Source: Patulibacter sp050252545 (GTDB taxonomy: Bacteria > Actinomycetota > Thermoleophilia > Solirubrobacterales > Solirubrobacteraceae). From it: a DNA stretch of 10,708 nt. Position 1 is the first letter of the stretch. The number at the start of each line of letters is the position of its first letter. A program made the position numbers and the translations under genes. The notes under the pieces are model-generated. The model saw nothing but the letters and a program-made list of their open reading frames with translations, made no database searches and was not told the DNA's origin. The stretch is taken from positions 1 through 10,708 of the forward strand of contig JBFWKS010000135.1 in NCBI GenBank assembly GCA_050252545.1. Reading direction: 5' to 3'. Shown here one piece after another: positions 5,405-10,708 of this stretch.

Positions 5405-6408
5405 CCGCACCCGGCACGCCCACCGCGGTGAGGTTCGCGGCGTTCGGAGACCCCGCGGACGTTGCCCGGACCACGGCGCTGGACGCGTTGCCGCCCCTGG
5501 GCCCCGGGGACGTCGAGCTGGCCCTCGTGGCCAGCCCGATCGACCCCGCCGACCTGCTGCTGCTCCGCGGGCAGTACGCGTACCGGCCCCCGCTGCCGGC
5601 CATCGGCGGGCTCGAAGGCGTCGCACGGGTCCGGCGCGTCGGCGAGGCGGTCCTCCACGTGCAGCGCGGTGACCTCGTGCAGATGCCGCTCGGCGTCGGC
5701 GCGTGGCAGTCGCACCTCGTGGTGGACGGCGCGCCGCTGCACGCGCTTCCCGCCGACGCCGACCCGTTGCAGCTGGCGATGCTGTCGGTCAACCCCGTCA
5801 CGGCGCACCGCATGCTGCACCACACCGTCGCGGTGGACCGCGGCGACTGGGTGGTGCAGAACGCCGCGAACTCCGGCGTCGGTCGCTGCGTCATCCAGCT
5901 CGCCCGGGCGGCCGGGATCCGCACGATCAACGTCGTGCGGCGCACCGAGGTGATCCCGGAGCTGGAGGCGCTCGGGGCCGAGCATGTCGTGATGGCCGAC
6001 GACGACCTGCCGACGCGGGTCGCCGAGATCACCGGTGGTGACGCCGTCCGACTCGCCCTCGACGCCGTCGGCGGACCGGAATCGCGCCGGCTCCTGCTGT
6101 GCCTGGACGCCGGTGGGGTGCTCGTCAGCTACGGAAACATGTCGGGGCAGCAGGCGACGTTCTGGCCATCGGATCTGGCGTTCGGCCGACGATCGATCCA
6201 CGGGTTCAACGTGGGCGACTGGTTGGCGGCGGCAGGCCCCGAAGAGGTCGCGGGGCTCTACCGCGAGCTCCTCGGACCCGTCCGCACGGGCGACCTCGTG
6301 ATGCCGGTCGACGCGACCTACGGCCTGGACGACGTCACATCCGCGCTGCGCCATGCCGATGGGCATCGCCGCGGCGGGAAGGTCCTGCTCGTCGGGCCGG
6401 GACTGTGA
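5401..6408 (+). CDS. MDR-superfamily reductase, 2-enoyl thioester reductase-like
   Basis: A 335-residue zinc-independent medium-chain dehydrogenase/reductase. It has an N-terminal GroES-like domain (to about residue 120) and a C-terminal Rossmann domain. VNPVTAHRML, then GDWVVQNAANSGVGR (QNAANSGVG at 153-161) and TINVVRR, match the mitochondrial/fungal 2-enoyl thioester reductases (MECR/Etr1) better than ordinary quinone oxidoreductases. The arginine-rich INVVRR segment after the second strand suggests NADPH. Tyr59 in RGQY sits where the Etr1 active-site tyrosine (GVY) is expected. No structural-zinc cysteine cluster is present. The likely reaction is reduction of a 2-enoyl-CoA or enoyl-ACP; 'quinone oxidoreductase' is the alternative label. 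It overlaps the DUF3237 gene by 4 nt and lies 42 nt before the acyl-CoA synthetase, consistent with an acyl-CoA pathway. Confidence 0.85.
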   Translation: MTAPGTPTAVRFAAFGDPADVARTTALDALPPLGPGDVELALVASPIDPADLLLLRGQYAYRPPLPAIGGLEGVARVRRVGEAVLHVQRGDLVQMPLGVGAWQSHLVVDGAPLHALPADADPLQLAMLSVNPVTAHRMLHHTVAVDRGDWVVQNAANSGVGRCVIQLARAAGIRTINVVRRTEVIPELEALGAEHVVMADDDLPTRVAEITGGDAVRLALDAVGGPESRRLLLCLDAGGVLVSYGNMSGQQATFWPSDLAFGRRSIHGFNVGDWLAAAGPEEVAGLYRELLGPVRTGDLVMPVDATYGLDDVTSALRHADGHRRGGKVLLVGPGL

Positions 6409-6450
6409 CCGCCCGCGCTTCCGTCCGGGGCGGCTTCGAGGGGGCGGGTC

Positions 6451-8109
6451 GTGCTGCGTAGCCTCATGCAGGACGACTTCCCCCTCTCCGTGGCGCACAT
6501 CCGCCGCCGGATGCAGGATGCGTTTCCCGACCGCAGGGTGAGCACCCTGGGTGAGAGCGGGTTGACGCACGCGTCGTACGGCGACGTCGCCGAGCGGATC
6601 GAACGGCTCGGGCACGTGCTGCGCGACCTCGGCGTCCGGTCCGGCGACCGCGTGGCGACGTTCGCCTGGAACTCGCAGCGGCACCTCGAGCTGTACTTCG
6701 CGATCCCGAGCTCGGGCGCGGTACTCCACACGCTCAACGTGAGGCTCGCCGCCGAGCAGCTGGCGTACATCGTCGACGATGCCCAGGACACGGTGGTCTT
6801 CGTCGACGACACGCTGGTCGCGCAACTGGCACCCCTCGCCTCGTCGATGCCGTCCGTGCGGACGTGGGTCGTCATGGGGGACGGGCCGACCCACGGCCTT
6901 CCCGGTGCACTGCGATACGAGGAGCTCCTGGCGGCCGCCCCGACGAGCACCGTTGCGTGGCCGGATGTCGACGAGCGTGCCGCCGCGGCGCTCTGCTACA
7001 CCAGCGGCACCACGGGGAGCCCGAAGGGCGTCCTGTACTCGCACCGGTCGATCGCGCTGCACGCGACCAGCAATCTGTTCGTGGACGGGGTGGCGATGTC
7101 GTCCCGAGACCGGGTCCTCTCGGTCGTGCCGATGTTCCATGTCAACGCGTGGGGTGCGCCGTTCGCGGCCCCGCTGTGCGGCGCGGAGCTGGTCTTTCCG
7201 ACCCGCTTCCTGCAGGCCGAGCACCTGGCGCGCCTGATCAGCGATCTCCGGCCGACGATGATGAACGGCGTCCCGACGATCTACGCCGATCTGCTCCGCT
7301 ACGCCGATCGCGAGCACCCGGACCTCACCAGCCTCACCAACGCGATCTGCGGCGGGTCGGCGGTGCCCCGCGCGCTGACCGAGGGGCTCCAGGAGCGCCA
7401 CGGCGTCGTCGTGCACCAGGCGTGGGGGATGACGGAGACCAGCCCGATCGTCACCGTGTCCCGACCGCCGGCCGATCTGGCCGTCGGCGACGCGGCGTAT
7501 TGGGACTCGCGTAGCGCGCAGGGCCGTGTGATGCCGTGGTGCGAGGTCCGCCTGCGGCATCCGGAGCGCCCGGCGGCGGGGGTGACCACCACCGCCGACG
7601 AGGGTGAGATCGAGGTCCGGGGCCCGTGGGTCGCCGCGGACTACTTCGGCCGGGCCCACCAACCGGATCCGCGCGAGTGGCTGGCGACGGGCGACATCGG
7701 CTCGTTCGATCGGCTGGGGTTCCTGCGCATCACGGACCGCGCGAAGGACGTCATCAAGTCCGGTGGGGAGTGGATCTCCTCCGTCGCCCTGGAGAACGAG
7801 CTGTCCGCGCACCCGGACGTGCTCGAGGCCGCGGTGATCGCCGTCGCCGACGAGCGCTGGGGAGAGCGCCCGCTGGCCTGCGTGGTCCCCGGCGAGCGTC
7901 GGCGACCGTCCCCGGACGAGCTGCGAGCGTTCCTCGCCGAGCGCGTCGACCGGTGGGTGATCCCCGATGCGTTCGTCTTCGTCGACGAGGTGCCGAAGAC
8001 CAGCACGGGCAAGCTCGACAAGAAGGCCCTGCGCGCCGGCGTGGCTGCGGGAGACATCGGGCCGCGACGGTCCGTCGCGGCGGTCACCGACCCCGACCGG
8101 GGGCGATGA
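6451..8109 (+). CDS. Acyl-CoA synthetase (AMP-binding, FadD-like)
   Basis: A 552-residue member of the adenylate-forming superfamily that activates a carboxylic acid to its CoA thioester via an acyl-AMP. Motifs in order are the phosphate loop YTSGTTGSPKGV (183-194), VPMFHVNAWG, the WGMTETSP segment with Glu329, and Asp415 in ATGDIG. Then come the hinge region FLRITDRAKDVIKSGGEWISS and the C-terminal catalytic Lys521 in STGKLDKK. The opening LRSLMQDDFPLSV and the overall pattern resemble medium/long-chain fatty acid CoA ligases. Aromatic or terpenoid acids remain possible, since substrate range is not readable. GTG 6451 is chosen because GAGGGGG (6439-6445) lies 5 nt before it; ATG 6466 is a possible alternative start. 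The last 25 or so residues are a non-conserved tail. The hydrolase begins one base after its stop, indicating coupling. Confidence 0.94.
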   Translation: MLRSLMQDDFPLSVAHIRRRMQDAFPDRRVSTLGESGLTHASYGDVAERIERLGHVLRDLGVRSGDRVATFAWNSQRHLELYFAIPSSGAVLHTLNVRLAAEQLAYIVDDAQDTVVFVDDTLVAQLAPLASSMPSVRTWVVMGDGPTHGLPGALRYEELLAAAPTSTVAWPDVDERAAAALCYTSGTTGSPKGVLYSHRSIALHATSNLFVDGVAMSSRDRVLSVVPMFHVNAWGAPFAAPLCGAELVFPTRFLQAEHLARLISDLRPTMMNGVPTIYADLLRYADREHPDLTSLTNAICGGSAVPRALTEGLQERHGVVVHQAWGMTETSPIVTVSRPPADLAVGDAAYWDSRSAQGRVMPWCEVRLRHPERPAAGVTTTADEGEIEVRGPWVAADYFGRAHQPDPREWLATGDIGSFDRLGFLRITDRAKDVIKSGGEWISSVALENELSAHPDVLEAAVIAVADERWGERPLACVVPGERRRPSPDELRAFLAERVDRWVIPDAFVFVDEVPKTSTGKLDKKALRAGVAAGDIGPRRSVAAVTDPDRGR

Positions 8110-8110
8110 C

Positions 8111-8989
8111 GTGCTCGACTCGGAGATCGGCCGCATCATCGCCGAGCTGCCACGACGCGACGCCCGGTCGGCCGCTCCCAGCCTGTCGGACCTGCGAGAC
8201 GCGGCGCGCGCGCTCATCCCGCTGGCGGGGCCTGCACCGGAGTGCCCGACGCGTCGGCACCGCGCGCCGGGCGTCCCGCCGATGCGCGTCTACGACCCCC
8301 CGGGCGCGCGGGGCAGCTGCGTCTTCCTGCATGGCGGCGCGTTCGTTCGCGGGGATCTGGACACCCACGACGTGCTCTGCCGACGGCTCGCACTCGGCGG
8401 CGGGACGGAGATCGTGGCCGTCGACTATCGCCGGGCACCGGAGCATCCGTTCCCGGCCGCGTGGGACGACGCGCTCGCCGCGGTGCGCCACGCCGCATCG
8501 CGGGCGGGTGGGCCGGTCTGCGTGGCGGGTGACTCCGCCGGCGGTTGCCTCGCCGCGGCCGCCGCGCTCGACGCCCGCGACCTCGTGGCCGGTCAGCTGC
8601 TCCTCTATCCGGTCACCGACGCGACGCAGGCCGCGCGGTCGCTGCGCGAGCACGCCGACGGGCCGCTCCTGACCCGGGAGCAGGTCGCGTGGTCCTGGGA
8701 GCAGGTGCGGGGCGCCGCCGCCCCCGATGATCCGCGACTCTCGCCGTTGCACGCCGGCCGGCTGGCGGGGGCGCCGGCGGCGTACGTCCTGACCGCCGAG
8801 CACGACCCGCTTCGCGACGACGGCGCGTCCTACGCCCTGCGGCTCCGGGCCGCCGGCGTCCCGGTCGAGCACCGGCACCTCGCCGGCGCCCCGCACAACG
8901 TCGCGCTCCTCACGGGGGAGAGCGCCCTGGCGCGGGACGCGGTCGCTCATGCCGCCGCCTGGCTCCGCCGCGTGGGGGAGCGGGCATGA
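8111..8989 (+). CDS. Alpha/beta hydrolase, HSL-type esterase
   Basis: A 292-residue alpha/beta hydrolase of the hormone-sensitive-lipase family, which cleaves carboxylic esters (possibly lactones). The oxyanion-hole motif is HGGAF (74-78), where the usual HGGG has Ala in the fourth place. The nucleophile is Ser142 in GDSAGG (140-145), with Asp232 in EHDPLRD and His262 in GAPHN completing the triad. VDYRRAPEHPFPAAWDD is the typical segment between the oxyanion hole and the nucleophile. There is no signal peptide, so it is probably cytosolic. GTG 8111 is preferred: it is one base after the synthetase stop, with a GGGGG stretch 7 nt upstream. Longer in-frame starts at 7967 lie inside the synthetase and add an unrelated sequence. 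Its place right after an acyl-CoA synthetase suggests it releases the acid that the synthetase activates. Confidence 0.92.
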   Translation: MLDSEIGRIIAELPRRDARSAAPSLSDLRDAARALIPLAGPAPECPTRRHRAPGVPPMRVYDPPGARGSCVFLHGGAFVRGDLDTHDVLCRRLALGGGTEIVAVDYRRAPEHPFPAAWDDALAAVRHAASRAGGPVCVAGDSAGGCLAAAAALDARDLVAGQLLLYPVTDATQAARSLREHADGPLLTREQVAWSWEQVRGAAAPDDPRLSPLHAGRLAGAPAAYVLTAEHDPLRDDGASYALRLRAAGVPVEHRHLAGAPHNVALLTGESALARDAVAHAAAWLRRVGERA

Positions 8990-9096
8990 GCGCGCCGGGC
9001 GCCGAGTCCGGGCTCGACCTGCTCGTGGACGGATGGGGCCGACCACGCCACGGCCCGGGGCGCCGAACGCGTGTGGCGGCGGGCGTCGTTTGGTAG
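8986..9096 (+). CDS. Possible small ORF (36 aa) overlapping the hydrolase stop
   Basis: ATG 8986 overlaps the hydrolase TGA by 4 nt (ATGA). GGGGGAG at 8973-8979 sits 6 nt upstream, and the frame stays open for 36 codons to TAG 9094-9096. The peptide starts MSAPGAESGLDLLVDGWG and becomes Arg/Gly-rich, ending hydrophobic (VAAGVVW). It resembles nothing I recognise. The same 4-nt coupling occurs at two real gene junctions in this window, which speaks for translation. Against it are the short length, the lack of conserved features, and the overlap of its end with the regulator's likely -10 element. It could be a small protein, a remnant of a longer gene, or chance. Confidence 0.3.
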   Translation: MSAPGAESGLDLLVDGWGRPRHGPGRRTRVAAGVVW

Positions 9097-9107
9097 CGTG
9101 GCGCCAC
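9091..9107 (+). promoter_or_regulatory. Likely extended -10 promoter with palindrome upstream of the regulator gene
   Basis: TGG followed by TAGCGT (9094-9099) fits the extended -10 form TGN-TANNNT used by actinobacterial housekeeping sigma factors. No good -35 is visible at the usual distance. GTGGCGCCAC (9098-9107) is a perfect 10-bp palindrome covering the expected transcription start, where a repressor could bind. The resulting leader to GTG 9124 would be only about 18 nt and carries the ribosome site GAGGGG (9113-9118). Confidence 0.45.
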
Positions 9108-9123
9108 TTTTCGAGGGGATCAG

Positions 9124-10374
9124 GTGTCTAGCCCGGACGCGGAGCGAGGCTCGATCGACGAGCACATTCGGAACATCGCGGCGGCCGCCGACGTCGAGGC
9201 GTTGGCCGAGAGCATGACGCAGCGACTGTTCGCCGAGCAGCTGATCGACCATGCCGCCGATCCCGCCATTCGGCGGGTCGGCTACGACAGCGTGTACGGC
9301 AACCTGGCCGCCCTGTTCGCGTCCTTGGCCGGGGCGCCACGGCAGGACGACGGCGGTCCCGAGGCGTTCGCGGTCCTTGCGGTCGAGGTCGGGCTCTCGT
9401 CGCGGGACGTCGAGCGGTTGTACCGGCGAGGGCAATCGATCGCGGTCGAGATGTGGCTGCACACCGCCCAGGCGTACGCGCGCGAGCGGGACCTCGTGCT
9501 CGCCCCGCTGCTCGACGAGCCCAACGAGCGCATCCACGGGCACATCGACAGCGTCGTCCCGAAGATCCTCGAGGCATACGACGCAGAGGTGGCCCGTCGG
9601 AGACGCTCCCGCGAGGAGCGACGCGCGCGCGTCGTCCTCCAGATGCTCTCGGGGGAGCTCACGCCCAACCTCGCCGAGATCGACGAGTTCCTGGACTACC
9701 GTCTGGGTGCCGCGCACCTGGCGCTGTGGGTTCGGGCGAACAAGGACGTCATCACCACCCAGGCCTCCCGCGGGCTGATGCACGCGAGTGGCGCGGCGAG
9801 GGTCCTGACCGTCCCGCTCAACGAGGTCGGCCGTTGGGCACTGTGGTTGGCCGACGGACGCGATACCGCGGAGCTCCGGGCACAGCTGTCGAAGCTGCAC
9901 CTGACGGGCGCGTACGCCTCCGGAGGACCGGGGCTCGCGGGATTTCGCCTGGCTCATCGCCGCGCGGCACGCGCAGCGGCTGCGCATGCGGCGGCCGCCG
10001 GCGTCGGCGTGGTCGCGGCGCGAGACGTGCACCTCAACACCCTGATCCTGGCCGCGCCGGAGGTCGCCCGGGACTTCGCGGCCGTGGAGCTCGCGGCGCT
10101 GGCGGACGACTCCCCGGCCGCGGACCGGCTCCGCGGCACGCTGTCGGCGTTCCTCGAGACCGGCAGCCTGGTCGGAGCGGCCGCGCGGCTCGGCGTCCAT
10201 CAACACACGGTCCGCAACCGCGTGCGGCAGGCCGAGGGCCTGCTCGGCTTCACGCTGCCCAGCCGCCGGACCGAGCTCGAGCTGGCGCTCCGGCTGCGGG
10301 CGATGCTCGGACCGCCCGCACCTGACGGCGACGATGAGCAGGCCGACACCAATCGGGCGCCGTCGGCCGGATAG
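9124..10374 (+). CDS. PucR/CdaR-family transcriptional regulator
   Basis: A 416-residue regulator. Residues about 1-170 are helical and resemble the RsbRD-type N-terminal domain found in many actinobacterial PucR-like proteins (VGLSSRDVERLYRRGQSIAVEMWL). Residues about 190-320 look like the degenerate GGDEF-like middle domain of CdaR proteins. The C-terminal DNA-binding helix-turn-helix spans about 336-376, with the family pattern AAARLGVHQHTVRNRV and a following QAEGLLG. Such proteins usually activate or repress adjacent catabolic genes in response to a small molecule; the ligand is unknown. Start GTG 9124 is supported by GAGGGG (9113-9118) 5 nt upstream. It is in the same direction as the catabolic genes, with its own likely promoter, and lies between that block and an LLM oxidoreductase. 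It is the best candidate for controlling the cluster, by position only. Confidence 0.9.
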   Translation: MSSPDAERGSIDEHIRNIAAAADVEALAESMTQRLFAEQLIDHAADPAIRRVGYDSVYGNLAALFASLAGAPRQDDGGPEAFAVLAVEVGLSSRDVERLYRRGQSIAVEMWLHTAQAYARERDLVLAPLLDEPNERIHGHIDSVVPKILEAYDAEVARRRRSREERRARVVLQMLSGELTPNLAEIDEFLDYRLGAAHLALWVRANKDVITTQASRGLMHASGAARVLTVPLNEVGRWALWLADGRDTAELRAQLSKLHLTGAYASGGPGLAGFRLAHRRAARAAAAHAAAAGVGVVAARDVHLNTLILAAPEVARDFAAVELAALADDSPAADRLRGTLSAFLETGSLVGAAARLGVHQHTVRNRVRQAEGLLGFTLPSRRTELELALRLRAMLGPPAPDGDDEQADTNRAPSAG

Positions 10375-10379
10375 CCGCG

Positions 10380-10411
10380 CTGCACATCCCTCCGGCCGCG
10401 GTCTTGTGCAG
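10380..10411 (+). repeat. Inverted repeat CTGCACA-N18-TGTGCAG after the regulator gene
   Basis: Perfect 7-bp arms (10380-10386 and 10405-10411) are separated by 18 nt. They begin 5 nt after the regulator stop and lie 86 nt before the LLM start. No T-run follows. The long spacer is unusual for a terminator; the arms could instead be two half-sites for a regulator acting on the LLM gene, or an RNA stem with an inner GC-rich loop containing CCGCGG. Confidence 0.4.
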
Positions 10412-10484
10412 GCGGCCCACCCGGAGCCGCGACGGGACTGGCAGGATGCGCCGGGGGCGGGCCGGTCGGTCCGCGCGCACCGGT

Positions 10485-10491
10485 AGAGGAG
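10485..10491 (+). promoter_or_regulatory. Ribosome binding site of the LLM oxidoreductase gene
   Basis: AGAGGAG lies 6 nt before ATG 10498, a strong site that fixes this start. I found no convincing -35/-10 pair in the 123-nt gap before it. Confidence 0.7.
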
Positions 10492-10497
10492 CCACGG

Positions 10498-10708
10498 ATG
10501 CAGGTCGACACGATGGGCTACGCCGTCACGGCGAACGAAGCGGCGGGCAACGCCGTCAAGGCCGAGGGCGCCGGGTACGGCGGCTGGTGGGCGCTCGAGA
10601 CGCAGAACGATCCGTTCCTGGCCTGCACGGTCGCGGCGGAGCGGACCGAGCGGATCGAGCTCGTGACCGGCATCGCGGTGGCGTTCGCCCGCAATCCGAT
10701 GAACGTGG
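10498..10708 (+). CDS. LLM-class F420-dependent oxidoreductase (5' part, runs off window)
   Basis: The first 70 residues of a bacterial-luciferase-like TIM-barrel oxidoreductase, cut by the window edge. The opening MQVDTMGY is followed by AVKAEGAGYGGWWALETQNDPFLACTVAAERTERIELVTGIAVAFARNPM. The pattern A/E-x-x-G-[FY]-x-x-x-W-x-x-E, then DPF, then TERIELVTGIAVAFAR-x-PM, matches F420-dependent LLM enzymes of actinobacteria. From memory it fits the MSMEG_2256-like group best. These transfer hydride between reduced F420 and a substrate; the substrate here is unknown. F420 rather than FMN is inferred from the family and the actinobacterial setting, because the cofactor-binding region lies beyond the edge. 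It is 123 nt downstream of the regulator. Confidence 0.88.
   Translation, partial: MQVDTMGYAVTANEAAGNAVKAEGAGYGGWWALETQNDPFLACTVAAERTERIELVTGIAVAFARNPMNV

Noticed and set aside
7967..8110. Longer start for the alpha/beta hydrolase inside the synthetase gene
   Set aside because: The extra residues are Arg/Ser-rich and are the synthetase sequence read in another frame. GTG 8111 directly after the synthetase stop fits better.
5248..8217. 989-codon open frame on the - strand
   Set aside because: It runs antisense across the DUF3237, MDR, synthetase and hydrolase genes, all with clear family motifs. It is Arg/Asp/His-rich without any recognisable domain, as expected for a shadow frame in GC-rich codons.
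8947..10206. 419-codon open frame on the - strand
   Set aside because: It is antisense to the PucR-type regulator, with biased composition and no motifs.
10404..10447. TTGTGC and CAGGAT as a promoter for the LLM gene
   Set aside because: The spacing is 32 bp, far from the usual 16-18 bp.
1..10708. tRNA, rRNA, CRISPR array, transposase or phage genes
   Set aside because: I looked for direct repeat arrays, cloverleaf-like stretches and transposase or integrase motifs on both strands and saw none.

Overview
The window is GC-rich DNA, strongly biased to G or C at third codon positions. Every supported gene lies on the + strand, and several start with GTG. The window ends in an F420-dependent luciferase-like oxidoreductase. 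Together with the long PucR-type regulator and the CoA-based catabolic enzymes, this points to an actinomycete-like bacterium (Actinomycetota). I cannot fix the genus. I see no RNA genes, insertion sequences, phage genes or CRISPR arrays.

Layout: (1) 1-564 is the 3' end of an acyl-CoA carboxylase carboxyltransferase, closed by a strong hairpin at 566-586. (2) 714-3551 holds an SDR dehydrogenase, a VOC protein resembling methylmalonyl-CoA epimerase, and a methylmalonate-semialdehyde-dehydrogenase-like ALDH; the last two overlap by 4 nt. (3) 3580-5404 holds three small proteins of poorly defined biochemistry: a cupin, a SnoaL/NTF2-like protein and a DUF3237 protein. They are separated by hairpin-containing gaps. 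(4) 5401-8989 is a tightly packed block: an enoyl-thioester-reductase-like MDR protein overlapping the DUF3237 gene by 4 nt, an acyl-CoA synthetase, and an HSL-type alpha/beta hydrolase. A 36-codon ORF follows with another 4-nt overlap. (5) 9124-10374 encodes a PucR/CdaR-type regulator with its own likely promoter. (6) From 10498 an F420-dependent LLM oxidoreductase runs off the window.

Taken together this looks like an accessory catabolic cluster. The hydrolase would release an acid from an ester, the synthetase would make its CoA thioester, and the SDR and MDR enzymes would do redox steps. The ALDH would form an acyl-CoA, and the carboxylase and VOC protein would handle a (methyl)malonyl-like intermediate. 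The cupin, SnoaL-like and DUF3237 proteins may act on a cyclic or oxygenated substrate. The substrate cannot be read from the sequence. Each family is known; the combination is the candidate for something undescribed, and that is inference. The most specific anomaly is the VOC protein, whose predicted metal-ligand set has Glu and Gln exchanged relative to methylmalonyl-CoA epimerase.

No stretch over 300 bases lacks a gene. The larger gaps (565-713, 1515-1626, 4102-4300, 4763-4888, 9097-9123, 10375-10497) hold inverted repeats and possible promoters, described individually.
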